Below, one piece after another: positions 17,030-25,949 of a DNA stretch of 51,941 bases. The DNA is from Sulfurovum sp. GTDB taxonomy: Bacteria > Campylobacterota > Campylobacteria > Campylobacterales > Sulfurovaceae. The position numbers and the translations under genes are program-made. The DNA lies in NCBI GenBank assembly GCA_011391015.1, contig JAABRH010000005.1, forward strand, positions 1 to 51,941. The letters run 5' to 3'. The notes beneath the pieces are model-generated. The model saw only the letters and a list, made by a program, of their open reading frames with translations. It was not told where the DNA came from and searched no databases. Numbering within the stretch: the stretch's first letter is position 1; every line of letters begins with the position of its first letter.

Positions 17030-18408
17030 CATATCCTATAGAAAAGAGCATCTTTAGAGAGTATGATATACGCGGTATTTTTGGAAAAGAACTCAATGAA
17101 ACCTCTGTCAAACTTATAGGCTACCACCTTGGACAAAAAATAGGCGGAGCCAAGGTTGTTGCCATCGGTTATGATGCACGGTCACACTCTCCTTTGCTTA
17201 GAGACTACCTTACATCTGGACTCAATGCCGCTGGCTGCAGGGTTTTAGATATGGGCATGGTGGCAACACCGGTCAATTACTTCAGTAATTATATTGAATT
17301 TGATGGCATTCGAACCGATGCTTCGATCATGATTACAGGTTCCCACAACCCCAGTGAGTACAACGGCTTTAAGATCACCGTTGACAAGAGCCCTTTTTTT
17401 GGAGAAGCGATTTATGCTCTGGGAGATGAGATTATCTCCAATCAGGATTTTGTCATCCCCGACAATACGACTAAAACTGAAATAGATGTCAAAACACCCT
17501 ATATAGCTTTTATGATAAAAGAGTTTACCCATCTTAAAAACTTCCCTAAAAAAATTGTCATAGATGCAGGAAATGGTGTTGCAGATACGGTGATTACAGC
17601 TATTTTTGATGCTTTGCATTTTAACTATACCGGACTTTATCTTGAACCAGACGGTACATTTCCAAACCACCATCCCGATCCTTCAGTAGAAAAAAATCTT
17701 GCCGATGTCAAAGCTGCTTTGGCAAAAGAAGGTGATATCGCTTTTGCCTATGATGGAGATGCAGATCGTATTGCAGTTCTTACACACAAGTACAACATCA
17801 AAGGTGATCAGATGGCTCTGCTTTATGCGATGAAAATGCAGAACCCCATTGTTATCGGGGAAGTAAAATGTTCGCAGGTCATGTACGATGAACTTGAACG
17901 TCGCGGTGCAAAAACGATTATGTATAAAACCGGACACTCCAATCTCAAAGTAAAAATGAAAGAAGTAGGTGCAGATCTGGCATGTGAAGTTAGTGGTCAT
18001 ATCTTTTTCAAACATCGCTATTTTGGTTATGATGATGCCATCTATGCGACACTCAGAATGCTTGAACTCATCCATGACGGTATAGACCTCGATAAAGAAA
18101 TTGACGCCCTGCCTCAGGTTTTTTCCACTGAAGAGATAAAAGTAGAAACCACAGAAGAAGAGAAGTTTGCCATTATAGATACGATCAAAAAACTTCTTGT
18201 GCATCCGCCAGTTAATTTCCCCCGTATAGTCGATATCATTGATGTAGATGGCGTACGTATCAACTTTGAGCAAGGGTGGGCACTGGTTCGAGCCAGCAAT
18301 ACCACACCTGTACTTGTCACACGCTTTGAATCAAACAATGAATCCTTAGCCAAATACTATGAAAAGGAAGTCAATCAGTTGATAAAGCAAGCAAAAGCAT
18401 TACTCTAA
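17026..18408 (+). CDS. manB: phosphomannomutase/phosphoglucomutase
   Basis: 460 residues, alpha-D-phosphohexomutase family, closest in layout to bifunctional PMM/PGM (AlgC type). The active phosphoserine loop is TGSHNP (about residue 104), the metal loop is DGDADR (about 243-248), the sugar-binding segment GEVSGH-like is read as CEVSGHIFFK, and the C-terminal phosphate loop is VRASNTTP. It makes mannose-1-P and/or glucose-1-P, the latter the substrate for GalU and RmlA. ATG overlaps galE by four bases. The choice between mannose and glucose specificity cannot be made from sequence; the gene symbol is by family. Confidence 0.88.
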   Translation: MTYPIEKSIFREYDIRGIFGKELNETSVKLIGYHLGQKIGGAKVVAIGYDARSHSPLLRDYLTSGLNAAGCRVLDMGMVATPVNYFSNYIEFDGIRTDASIMITGSHNPSEYNGFKITVDKSPFFGEAIYALGDEIISNQDFVIPDNTTKTEIDVKTPYIAFMIKEFTHLKNFPKKIVIDAGNGVADTVITAIFDALHFNYTGLYLEPDGTFPNHHPDPSVEKNLADVKAALAKEGDIAFAYDGDADRIAVLTHKYNIKGDQMALLYAMKMQNPIVIGEVKCSQVMYDELERRGAKTIMYKTGHSNLKVKMKEVGADLACEVSGHIFFKHRYFGYDDAIYATLRMLELIHDGIDLDKEIDALPQVFSTEEIKVETTEEEKFAIIDTIKKLLVHPPVNFPRIVDIIDVDGVRINFEQGWALVRASNTTPVLVTRFESNNESLAKYYEKEVNQLIKQAKALL

Positions 18409-18435
18409 TATTTCAGACTCTTAGTCCTTATGCGA

Positions 18436-18441
18436 TATAAT
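18436..18441 (+). promoter_or_regulatory. -10 box of the galU promoter
   Basis: TATAAT (GCGATATAATACG), 28 bases before the galU ATG. Good match and position; no clear -35. Confidence 0.5.
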
Positions 18442-18469
18442 ACGCCAAACTAAATAAAATGGATTTCCT

Positions 18470-19312
18470 ATGATACAAAAATGTTTATTCCCAGCTGCGG
18501 GTTACGGTACACGATTTTTACCTGCTACTAAAGCAACACCCAAAGAGATGCTTCCGATTCTTACCAAACCCCTGATCCAGTATGGTGTAGAAGAGGCTGT
18601 AGAAGCGGGACTGACTACGATGGCTATCATTACGGGTCGAGGCAAAAGAGCCATTGAAGACCATTTTGACATCTCTTATGAACTTGAACATCAGATTAAA
18701 GGAACAAGTAAAGAATTCCTACTGCGACAAATCCGTTCACTTATCACCAAATGTACCTTCTCTTACACCCGACAAGTTGAGATGAAAGGCTTAGGACATG
18801 CCATTCTCACAGGGGAAACCCTCATAGGCAAAGAGCCTTTTGCGGTTATCTTGGCAGATGATTTATGTACCAACGAAAATGACGGTGTGCTGAAACAAAT
18901 GATAGAAGTCTATGAAAAGTACCAATGCTCCATCGTAGCCGTAGAAGAAGTGCCTTTGGATCAAACAGACAAGTATGGGGTCATCGCAGGCAACTTAGTG
19001 GATGAAACTACAGATACCTACAGGGTCACCAACATGGTAGAAAAACCAGATCCAAAAGATGCGCCCAGCAATATGGCAATCATAGGGCGCTACATCCTTA
19101 CCCCGGACATTTTTGACATACTCAGAGAGACAAAACCTGGAAAAGCAGGAGAGATACAGATCACCGATGCCCTCTTGGAACAGGCCAAACAAGGCAAAGT
19201 GATTGCCTACAAATTTAAGGGTATTCGATTTGATTGCGGTTCCATCGATGGATTTGTTCAAGCAACCAATTATTTTTACGATAAGGAAAAAGCGAACAGA
19301 TCAAAAGGATGA
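18470..19312 (+). CDS. galU: UTP-glucose-1-phosphate uridylyltransferase
   Basis: 280 residues. Makes UDP-glucose from UTP and glucose-1-P. The nucleotide-binding start AAGYGTRFLPATKATPKEMLP, the VDKPLI-equivalent ILTKPLIQYGVEEA, the MVEKP segment and FKGIRFDCGS near the C-terminus are typical of bacterial GalU. UDP-glucose is the substrate for galE upstream and for glucosyltransferases of LPS core. It appears to be a single gene under its own promoter. Confidence 0.95.
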   Translation: MIQKCLFPAAGYGTRFLPATKATPKEMLPILTKPLIQYGVEEAVEAGLTTMAIITGRGKRAIEDHFDISYELEHQIKGTSKEFLLRQIRSLITKCTFSYTRQVEMKGLGHAILTGETLIGKEPFAVILADDLCTNENDGVLKQMIEVYEKYQCSIVAVEEVPLDQTDKYGVIAGNLVDETTDTYRVTNMVEKPDPKDAPSNMAIIGRYILTPDIFDILRETKPGKAGEIQITDALLEQAKQGKVIAYKFKGIRFDCGSIDGFVQATNYFYDKEKANRSKG

Positions 19313-19331
19313 ATGCAAAGAATACACACCA

Positions 19332-19337
19332 TATAAT
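19332..19337 (+). promoter_or_regulatory. -10 box very close to the antiporter start
   Basis: TATAAT in CCATATAATGG ends only nine bases before the ATG at 19347, so transcription from it would begin at or next to the start codon. No Shine-Dalgarno sequence is visible in those nine bases. It could be chance. Confidence 0.35.
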
Positions 19338-19346
19338 GGCTAAAGC

Positions 19347-20516
19347 ATGAGCAGTTCACTTATCTTTATCGGTATTGCACTCTTGCTTGTTATTTCACCG
19401 CTTTTGTCCAAGATTACCAAACTTCCCGTTGTTGTTGTAGAGATTTTACTAGGTTCAATAGCAGCATGGCTTGGTTTTTTGAATGCAGATAATGAAGTGT
19501 TTGGCAAATTGGCGCAGATAGGGTTTTTTTATCTCATGTTTTTAGCGGGGATGGAAATAAACCTCAAAAACTTTTCTGAGCAAGGAGGCACGCTTCTTAA
19601 AAGTGCTATTATCTATTTTATCAGCCTTTATTCACTCTCTTTTGGCATATACTTCTTTTTTGATCTCAATCCTGTCTATATCGTCATCATACCTATCGTT
19701 TCACTGGGGATGATCATGGCACTGATCAACGAATATGGCAAACAGCTCAAATGGCTCGAAATTGTGCTTATTGTTGGCGTCATCGGTGAAATCATCAGTA
19801 TTTCGGCTATCGTTATCTATGAATCCTATATCCATAACGGAATTAGTTTTGCTCTCTTTGAAAATCTGGCTATTTTTAGTATCTTGCTTGTACTTATCTA
19901 TTATTCTTTCAAGCTTCTGCATCTCTTATTTTGGTGGTTTCCGGAGCTGCGCATGTTTATCATGCCTGAAGACGACTCAAAAGTTGAAAGTGTCAGGATC
20001 AGTGCCTCGCTTTTTATCGTGCTCATCTCCATCATGAGCATTTTGCATATCGATATGGTTTTGGGTGCCTTTTTTGCAGGTATCTACATAGCAAACTTCT
20101 TTAAACACAAAAAAGACCTTCCCCATACCCTCCATAAAGTCGGGTTTGGTTTTTTGGTTCCGATTTTTTTCATCTATGTAGGAACTACCATGGATCTAAA
20201 TCTGATATTTAGTGCCGAAATTCTCAAACAGGCACTTCTTATTTTAGGTGCTTTGGTTTTTGTAAGGGTTGTCAGCTCATACATAGCCTACAGTTCACAT
20301 CTTAACCCAATTGAGACATTTCTCTTGGCACTGGGGGATTCTATGCCCCTTACCTTCATCATTGCCATAGCAACCATTGCATACGAGGCAACTTTGATTA
20401 CCCAAAATGAGTACCTCTCGCTTATCGTTGCGGGAATGCTCTCAGGTGTCATCATCATGAGTCTGTTAAAATTTTTGATTGCACGTCTCTACAAAACTAA
20501 AGATACACACACGTAA
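19347..20516 (+). CDS. CPA2-type cation/proton antiporter
   Basis: 389 residues, all membrane: about eleven to thirteen hydrophobic helices without a C-terminal TrkA-N/RCK domain. Family cues are KLPVVVVEILLGSIAAWLG near the start, LMFLAGMEI (the conserved Leu-Ala-Gly-Met-Glu stretch), LHIDMVLGAFFAGIYIANF and VPIFFIYVGTTMDL, as in Kef/NapA-type Na+(K+)/H+ antiporters. It probably maintains pH or cation balance in the inner membrane. Its place between galU and rmlA is not explained by the sugar pathway. No ribosome site precedes the ATG (the bases are GGCTAAAGC). Confidence 0.85.
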   Translation: MSSSLIFIGIALLLVISPLLSKITKLPVVVVEILLGSIAAWLGFLNADNEVFGKLAQIGFFYLMFLAGMEINLKNFSEQGGTLLKSAIIYFISLYSLSFGIYFFFDLNPVYIVIIPIVSLGMIMALINEYGKQLKWLEIVLIVGVIGEIISISAIVIYESYIHNGISFALFENLAIFSILLVLIYYSFKLLHLLFWWFPELRMFIMPEDDSKVESVRISASLFIVLISIMSILHIDMVLGAFFAGIYIANFFKHKKDLPHTLHKVGFGFLVPIFFIYVGTTMDLNLIFSAEILKQALLILGALVFVRVVSSYIAYSSHLNPIETFLLALGDSMPLTFIIAIATIAYEATLITQNEYLSLIVAGMLSGVIIMSLLKFLIARLYKTKDTHT

Positions 20517-20555
20517 GAACTATCCTTACTAAACCCTCTATGCAGTAACTTTTGA

Positions 20556-20561
20556 TACAAT
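20556..20561 (+). promoter_or_regulatory. -10 box of the rml operon
   Basis: TACAAT (TTTGATACAATATT) 21 bases before the rmlA ATG, after the antiporter stop. The next genes all overlap by 1 to 8 bases down to wzt, so this promoter could drive rmlACDB-wzm-wzt. Confidence 0.45.
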
Positions 20562-20582
20562 ATTATTAAAAAAAGGTGGACA

Positions 20583-21473
20583 ATGAAAGGTATTATTCTA
20601 GCAGGCGGAAGCGGTACGAGACTCTATCCCATTACCAAAGGGGTGAGTAAACAACTGGTTCCCATCTACGATAAGCCTATGATTTATTATCCACTCTCTG
20701 TTTTAATGCTTGCAGGCATTAAAGAAGTACTCATAATCTCTACACCGCACGACCTACCGCGATTTGAAGATTTACTCGGTGATGGAAGCGACATCGGTAT
20801 GAAGTTCTCTTATGTCGTTCAACCTTCACCGGATGGTTTGGCACAAGCGTTTATCTTGGGTGAAACATTTTTAGGCGGTGATGATGCCTGTTTGGTGCTT
20901 GGAGACAACATCTTTTACGGTCATGGTCTAACTAAACTTTTAGCCCAAAGTGTTGCAAATATCAAAGAACAAAACAAAGCTACCGTATTTGGGTATTATG
21001 TCAAAGATCCTGAACGTTACGGCGTGGCGGAGTTTGATGCAGAAGGTAATGTCGTCAGCATAGAAGAAAAACCTGCCAAACCAAAATCAAACTACGCTGT
21101 AGTCGGTCTGTATTTTTACCCCAAAGATGTCGTAGTCAAAGCTAAAGAGGTTAAACCAAGTGAACGAGGGGAACTGGAGATCACCACCCTTAATCAAAAC
21201 TACTTAGCAGAAAACAGACTCAAAGTAGAACTCATGGGCCGAGGTTATGCATGGCTCGATACAGGTACACACGAAAGTCTGCTCGAAGCCAGCCAATTCA
21301 TCCAAACCATCGAAAACAGGCAGTCTCTCAAAGTAGCATGCCTTGAAGAAATAGCCTATGAGATGGGCTACATCACACGAGAAAAACTGCTTGATCTTGC
21401 CAAACCCCTTTCCAAAAACCAATATGGACAATACCTCATCACAAGAGCCAACCAACCCAAAAAGGTAATTTGA
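20583..21473 (+). CDS. rfbA: glucose-1-phosphate thymidylyltransferase
   Basis: 296 residues (RmlA). First step of dTDP-L-rhamnose synthesis: dTTP plus glucose-1-P. The signature [13 protein letters not shown] is at residues 6-18, followed by [25 protein letters not shown], and the sugar-binding segment [13 protein letters not shown], all typical of RmlA. AAAGGTGG precedes the ATG. It starts the overlapping block rmlA-C-D-B. Confidence 0.96.
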   Translation: MKGIILAGGSGTRLYPITKGVSKQLVPIYDKPMIYYPLSVLMLAGIKEVLIISTPHDLPRFEDLLGDGSDIGMKFSYVVQPSPDGLAQAFILGETFLGGDDACLVLGDNIFYGHGLTKLLAQSVANIKEQNKATVFGYYVKDPERYGVAEFDAEGNVVSIEEKPAKPKSNYAVVGLYFYPKDVVVKAKEVKPSERGELEITTLNQNYLAENRLKVELMGRGYAWLDTGTHESLLEASQFIQTIENRQSLKVACLEEIAYEMGYITREKLLDLAKPLSKNQYGQYLITRANQPKKVI

Positions 21474-22048
21474 TGCAATTCACACGAACAGCCATACCTG
21501 ATATTATCCTCATCGAACCGACTGTTTATGGAGATGAAAGAGGGTATTTCATCGAAACATTTCGTCAAGACAAGCTAGAAGCATTCGTAGGTTACGCTAT
21601 TCATTTTTGCCAAGACAACGAATCAAAATCATCCAAAGGCGTTTTAAGAGGTCTGCATTATCAACTTCATCCCGCAGCACAAACAAAACTGGTTAGGGTC
21701 ATACAGGGAAGTGTTTTGGATGTAGCGGTTGATATACGCAAAAGCTCTCCTACCTTTGGACAGCATGTCGTAGTAGAACTCAGCAGCGAAAACAAAAAAC
21801 AGCTTTTGGTGCCTCGTGGTTTTGCGCATGGTTTTGTTGTGCTTGAAGATGACACCATTTTTGCATACAAAGTCGACAACTACTATAGCCCGGAAAATGA
21901 CAGAGGCATTGCATTTGATGATTCTAGTTTGGGAATTGATTGGATACTTGGTCATGAGGAACTCAAACTTTCAGACAAAGATACAAAACAGCCAAGACTG
22001 AGTGAAACGAAGGATCTGTTTGAATATGGAGTAAACTATTATGCCTAG
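21473..22048 (+). CDS. rfbC: dTDP-4-dehydrorhamnose 3,5-epimerase
   Basis: 191 residues (RmlC), cupin fold. Visible signature stretches are DERGYFIETFRQD, GVLRGLHYQLHP (with the catalytic His) and LLVPRGFAHGFVVLED. The ATG at 21473 overlaps the rmlA stop by one base (TGATG); a TTG directly before it is a poorer start. It overlaps rmlD by eight bases. Order rmlA-C-D-B rather than the enteric B-D-A-C. Confidence 0.95.
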   Translation: MQFTRTAIPDIILIEPTVYGDERGYFIETFRQDKLEAFVGYAIHFCQDNESKSSKGVLRGLHYQLHPAAQTKLVRVIQGSVLDVAVDIRKSSPTFGQHVVVELSSENKKQLLVPRGFAHGFVVLEDDTIFAYKVDNYYSPENDRGIAFDDSSLGIDWILGHEELKLSDKDTKQPRLSETKDLFEYGVNYYA

Positions 22049-22907
22049 AGTTTTAATTACAGGAAGCAAAGGGCAAGTGGGAAGCGAACTTCAAGCACTC
22101 TCATCCAACTATGACTATACCTATTTTTTTGCCGACAGGGATTCGCTTGATATCAACAATGAGGCAAACCTACGACGGTACATACAAACACATCAGATAG
22201 ATACCATCATCAACTGTGCTGCCTACACAGCCGTAGACAAAGCAGAAACTGAACAAGAAATCGCCAATGCCATCAACCATCTTGCAGTAAAAACGCTTGC
22301 ACAACTCGCAAAAGAATACCTGATCACACTCATTCACATCTCAACTGACTATGTCTTTAATGGTCAAAACTTCAAACCCTACACAGAAGAAGACCCTACA
22401 GACCCAAAAGGCGTGTATGGGAAAACCAAATGTGGCGGCGAAAAAGCACTCCAAGCGATCAATCCTGAAAATACTATCATCATACGAACCTCATGGGTCT
22501 ACAGCAGTTTTGGGGCAAATTTTGTCAAAACGATGTTACGGTTAGGCAAAGAAAAAGAATCTTTGGGTGTCATTTTCGACCAAGTGGGAACACCTACCTA
22601 TGCAAGAGATTTAGCACAAACCATTTTAGACATCATCCCCAAGATCAAAAATAAAAATGTTGAGATATATCACTACAGCAATGAAGGGGTTCTCAGCTGG
22701 TTTGATTTTGCCAAAGAGATCATGAGAATGACAAAACTGTCCTGCACCATCAATCCCATAGAGACCAAAGAGTACCCAACACCCGCTTCACGTCCCCATT
22801 ACTCACTGCTTAGCAAGTCAAAAATCAAGAGGGATTTTGGTATAATCATACCTTATTGGAAAGACTCTTTGGATGAATGTCTAAAGAGCTTGGGAGAGCG
22901 AAAATAA
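22041..22907 (+). CDS. rfbD: dTDP-4-dehydrorhamnose reductase
   Basis: 288 residues (RmlD). NADPH-dependent last step to dTDP-L-rhamnose. N-terminal GSKGQVGSEL binds the cofactor; INCAAYTAVDKAE, HISTDYVFNG and the catalytic YGKTK are all present. The start overlaps rmlC by eight bases, and the stop shares one base with the rmlB start (TAATG). Confidence 0.95.
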   Translation: MPRVLITGSKGQVGSELQALSSNYDYTYFFADRDSLDINNEANLRRYIQTHQIDTIINCAAYTAVDKAETEQEIANAINHLAVKTLAQLAKEYLITLIHISTDYVFNGQNFKPYTEEDPTDPKGVYGKTKCGGEKALQAINPENTIIIRTSWVYSSFGANFVKTMLRLGKEKESLGVIFDQVGTPTYARDLAQTILDIIPKIKNKNVEIYHYSNEGVLSWFDFAKEIMRMTKLSCTINPIETKEYPTPASRPHYSLLSKSKIKRDFGIIIPYWKDSLDECLKSLGERK

Positions 22908-23941
22908 TGCAGCATAAACACATACTACTTACAGGCACTGCAGGTTTTATCGGTTCCAATTTCGCACCCTATTTTTTAGAAAAATACCCGCATTACACAC
23001 TTATCAATCTAGACCTTCTCACCTATGCAGGTAATCTTGATAATCTAAAAGAGTGTGAAGGAAACCCGCGATACAAGTTCATAAAAGGTGACATCTGTAA
23101 CCGAGAATTGGTGGAGTTTATCTTTAGAGAGTATGACATACAAGGGGTCATACACTTTGCAGCAGAGTCTCACGTGGACAACTCTATCAAAAACCCCGGG
23201 GTATTTATAGAAACCAATGTCAACGGTACTTTTACCCTACTGGATGTAGCCAAACACTACTGGATGGATAAACCCTTCACCTACAAAAAAGCCTATGAGG
23301 GTTGCAGATTTCATCACATTTCAACTGATGAAGTCTATGGTACCTTGTCTTTAGATCCCACTGATCTCTTCACAGAACAAACACCATACGCACCAAACTC
23401 TCCCTACTCTGCATCCAAAGCAAGCTCTGACATGATTGTGCGAAGCTATCAGGAAACCTACGGTCTAAATACCGTTATTACCAACTGCTCCAACAACTAC
23501 GGCCCCAAACAACATGACGAAAAACTCATTCCTACTATCATAAGAAAAGCACTAGCAGGCGAGAGTATCCCTATCTACGGTGACGGTAAAAATATTCGTG
23601 ACTGGCTTTACGTACTTGACCATTGCAAAGGCATCGATTTGGTGTATCACACAGGCAAAGAAGGCAGTGTCTATAACATCGGCGGTCGAAATGAACGCGC
23701 TAATCTTCAAATCGTTGATAAAATCTGTAGCATCTTAGATGCAAAAGTACCCTCAGCCAAAAGCTACAAAGAACTCATCACATTTGTAGAAGATAGAGCC
23801 GGACATGACAGACGCTACGCCATCAATGCCAGCAAGCTTGAAAATGAGTTGGGCTGGAGAGCCGATGAAAATTTTGATAGCGGTATCATCAAAACCATCG
23901 AATGGTACTTGGATAAGTATAAAACAAGCGAGAAAAATTGA
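22907..23941 (+). CDS. rfbB: dTDP-glucose 4,6-dehydratase
   Basis: 344 residues (RmlB). NAD-dependent second step of dTDP-rhamnose synthesis. Motifs: TGTAGFIGSN at the Rossmann turn, FAAESHVDNSI, HISTDEVYGTL, and YSASKA with the catalytic Tyr/Lys. The ATG at 22907 gives the family N-terminus (MQHKHILLTGT) and has GGGAG upstream; the open frame upstream is part of rmlD. It overlaps the ABC permease gene by four bases. Confidence 0.95.
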   Translation: MQHKHILLTGTAGFIGSNFAPYFLEKYPHYTLINLDLLTYAGNLDNLKECEGNPRYKFIKGDICNRELVEFIFREYDIQGVIHFAAESHVDNSIKNPGVFIETNVNGTFTLLDVAKHYWMDKPFTYKKAYEGCRFHHISTDEVYGTLSLDPTDLFTEQTPYAPNSPYSASKASSDMIVRSYQETYGLNTVITNCSNNYGPKQHDEKLIPTIIRKALAGESIPIYGDGKNIRDWLYVLDHCKGIDLVYHTGKEGSVYNIGGRNERANLQIVDKICSILDAKVPSAKSYKELITFVEDRAGHDRRYAINASKLENELGWRADENFDSGIIKTIEWYLDKYKTSEKN

Positions 23942-24747
23942 ATTATCTCAAAATCTTTTACCGTTTTTTACGCGATATCTACAGCAGTCGCCGTCTGCTC
24001 ATTGATTTGGCAAAAAACGATTTCAAATCCCGCTATATGGGCAACTACTTGGGGATTCTCTGGGCATTTGTACAACCCACAGCGATGATCTTGATTTTCT
24101 GGTTTGTTTTTCAGGTTGGGTTTAAAAGTATGCCTGTTGACAACTTCCCTTTCATCCTTTGGTTGATGGCTGGGATGATACCATGGTTTTTCTTCTCTGA
24201 GAGCCTCCAAAGCGCTACGCAGTCAATCTTAAACAACAGCTTTTTGGTCAAAAAGGTGGTCTTTAGGGTTTCATTACTTCCTATTATTCAGATCATATCA
24301 GCATTGACTATTCATATGTTCTTCATTCTCTTTTTGGTTGGGATGTTTTTATATTATGGCTACACTCCCACACTCTATTGGCTCCAAATCCCCTACTATC
24401 TGCTGTGCACCATCCTCTTGGTGCTTGGCATCTCATGGATCACCAGTTCAGTGGTGGTCTTTTTTAGAGATTTGGGACAAATTGTCGGGATGATTGTTCA
24501 GTTTGGATTTTGGCTCACTCCTATCTTTTGGTCAATAAAGATACTGCCTGAAAAATATCATTCCCTCATCCACTACAACCCTGCATACTATTTGATAGAA
24601 GGCTACCGCGATGCACTGATTAACCATGTCTGGTTTTGGGATAAACCTGCCCTAACACTGCAATACTGGATGATTACTATCCTTTTCTTTTTTGGCGGAG
24701 CAGTAATTTTCCGTAAACTAAGACCTCATTTTGCGGATGTGATATAA
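23938..24747 (+). CDS. wzm: O-antigen ABC exporter, membrane subunit
   Basis: 269 residues, ABC-2 type permease with six hydrophobic helices. Landmarks are KNDFKSRYMGNYLGILWAFV at the N-terminal interface helix, MAGMIPWFFFSESL, and WITSSVVVFFRDLGQIVGMI. Wzm forms the channel through which lipid-linked O-polysaccharide crosses the inner membrane. The start is TTG overlapping the rmlB stop (TTGA), with only weak upstream purines, so it probably depends on coupled translation. The next gene, sharing one base, encodes the ATPase partner. Confidence 0.9.
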   Translation: MNYLKIFYRFLRDIYSSRRLLIDLAKNDFKSRYMGNYLGILWAFVQPTAMILIFWFVFQVGFKSMPVDNFPFILWLMAGMIPWFFFSESLQSATQSILNNSFLVKKVVFRVSLLPIIQIISALTIHMFFILFLVGMFLYYGYTPTLYWLQIPYYLLCTILLVLGISWITSSVVVFFRDLGQIVGMIVQFGFWLTPIFWSIKILPEKYHSLIHYNPAYYLIEGYRDALINHVWFWDKPALTLQYWMITILFFFGGAVIFRKLRPHFADVI

Positions 24748-25937
24748 TGCCTAATACCGCCATCAAAGTAAATCATCTTACAAAAATTTACAAACTCTAT
24801 GATAAACCTATAGACAGGCTCAAAGAGTCTCTACATCCACTCAAAAAGAGCTACCATAAAGATTTCTACGCTCTCAACGATGTGAGCTTTGAGATAAAAA
24901 TGGGGGAAACAGTCGGGATCATCGGCAAAAATGGTGCAGGCAAAAGTACACTACTCAAACTCATTACAGGTGTTTTGACTCCCACGAGCGGTCACTTGCA
25001 TGTCAAGGGTCGTATTGCCAGCCTCCTAGAGCTGGGTGCTGGGTTCAATCCAGAGTACACTGGGATAGAAAACATCTATCTTCAAGGTACTTTGATGGGA
25101 TATACCCGAAAGGAGATGGAGAGCAAGATAAATGAAATCCTCGCTTTTGCCGATATCGGTGATTTTGTCCATCAGAGTGTCAAAATGTACAGCAGCGGAA
25201 TGTTCGCACGACTTGCCTTTGCAGTAGCAATCAATGTTGATCCTGATATCTTGATCGTTGATGAAGCTTTGAGTGTCGGAGATATGGCATTTCAGGAAAA
25301 ATGTATTCTCAAAATGAAATCGATGTTAAATAATAATAGAGCTATTCTTTTTGTTAGTCATTCTCTTCCAAGTATTAGAAATTTTTGTACTAAAGCAATT
25401 TGGGTAAAAGACGGCAAAGTAGTGATGCAAAATGAAGCCCATATTGTTTGTGAAGCATATTCGGATTATATGAAAAATTCTAAAGATGTTCCAAAAATTG
25501 AAAAAGGTGATATATCTACAGAAGACAAGAGCAATAAAACGATTGCCATCCAAAAGGTTATCCTTTCGCAAAAAGAATATTTTACTGATGAAAATATTGA
25601 CATAACTATTGATTTACACTTCAACAAAGAAACCGTGGATTATGCCATTGGGGTACTGATTCATAATGACGAAGGAAAATTGGTAACCTTGTTTAATACG
25701 ATCAGAGATGACATAATCATCAAAAATCAAATCTCATCAATAGTCCTAACAATACCCAAGAATGATTTTTTAAGTGGTGAATATTTTGTCTCCGTCTCTA
25801 TTTCTGATACAAATGTTATGTTCGGTTATGATAGAGAAGATTATATTCAATCTTTTATCATCAAAAATGCATTAAGTGCTAACAATTTAGCTGTCTCTGA
25901 AGGATTATTTAGATGCAAACATATTTGGAAGATATAA
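24747..25937 (+). CDS. wzt: O-antigen ABC exporter ATPase with C-terminal polysaccharide-binding domain
   Basis: 396 residues. The nucleotide-binding domain has Walker A GKNGAGKST (about 60-68), the short signature YSSGMFARLAFA typical of polysaccharide exporters, and Walker B ILIVDEALS (about 168-176). Residues about 245-396 form the extra Wzt-C domain, which in characterised Wzt proteins recognises the O-chain end. Base composition changes abruptly near 25310 (about residue 188): 48% GC at 24901-24960 against 37% at 25381-25440, and lower beyond. So the 3' half looks acquired with the downstream O-antigen genes while the 5' half is native-like. ATG shares one base with the wzm stop. Confidence 0.92.
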   Translation: MPNTAIKVNHLTKIYKLYDKPIDRLKESLHPLKKSYHKDFYALNDVSFEIKMGETVGIIGKNGAGKSTLLKLITGVLTPTSGHLHVKGRIASLLELGAGFNPEYTGIENIYLQGTLMGYTRKEMESKINEILAFADIGDFVHQSVKMYSSGMFARLAFAVAINVDPDILIVDEALSVGDMAFQEKCILKMKSMLNNNRAILFVSHSLPSIRNFCTKAIWVKDGKVVMQNEAHIVCEAYSDYMKNSKDVPKIEKGDISTEDKSNKTIAIQKVILSQKEYFTDENIDITIDLHFNKETVDYAIGVLIHNDEGKLVTLFNTIRDDIIIKNQISSIVLTIPKNDFLSGEYFVSVSISDTNVMFGYDREDYIQSFIIKNALSANNLAVSEGLFRCKHIWKI

Positions 25938-25949
25938 AGCAAAAATATA

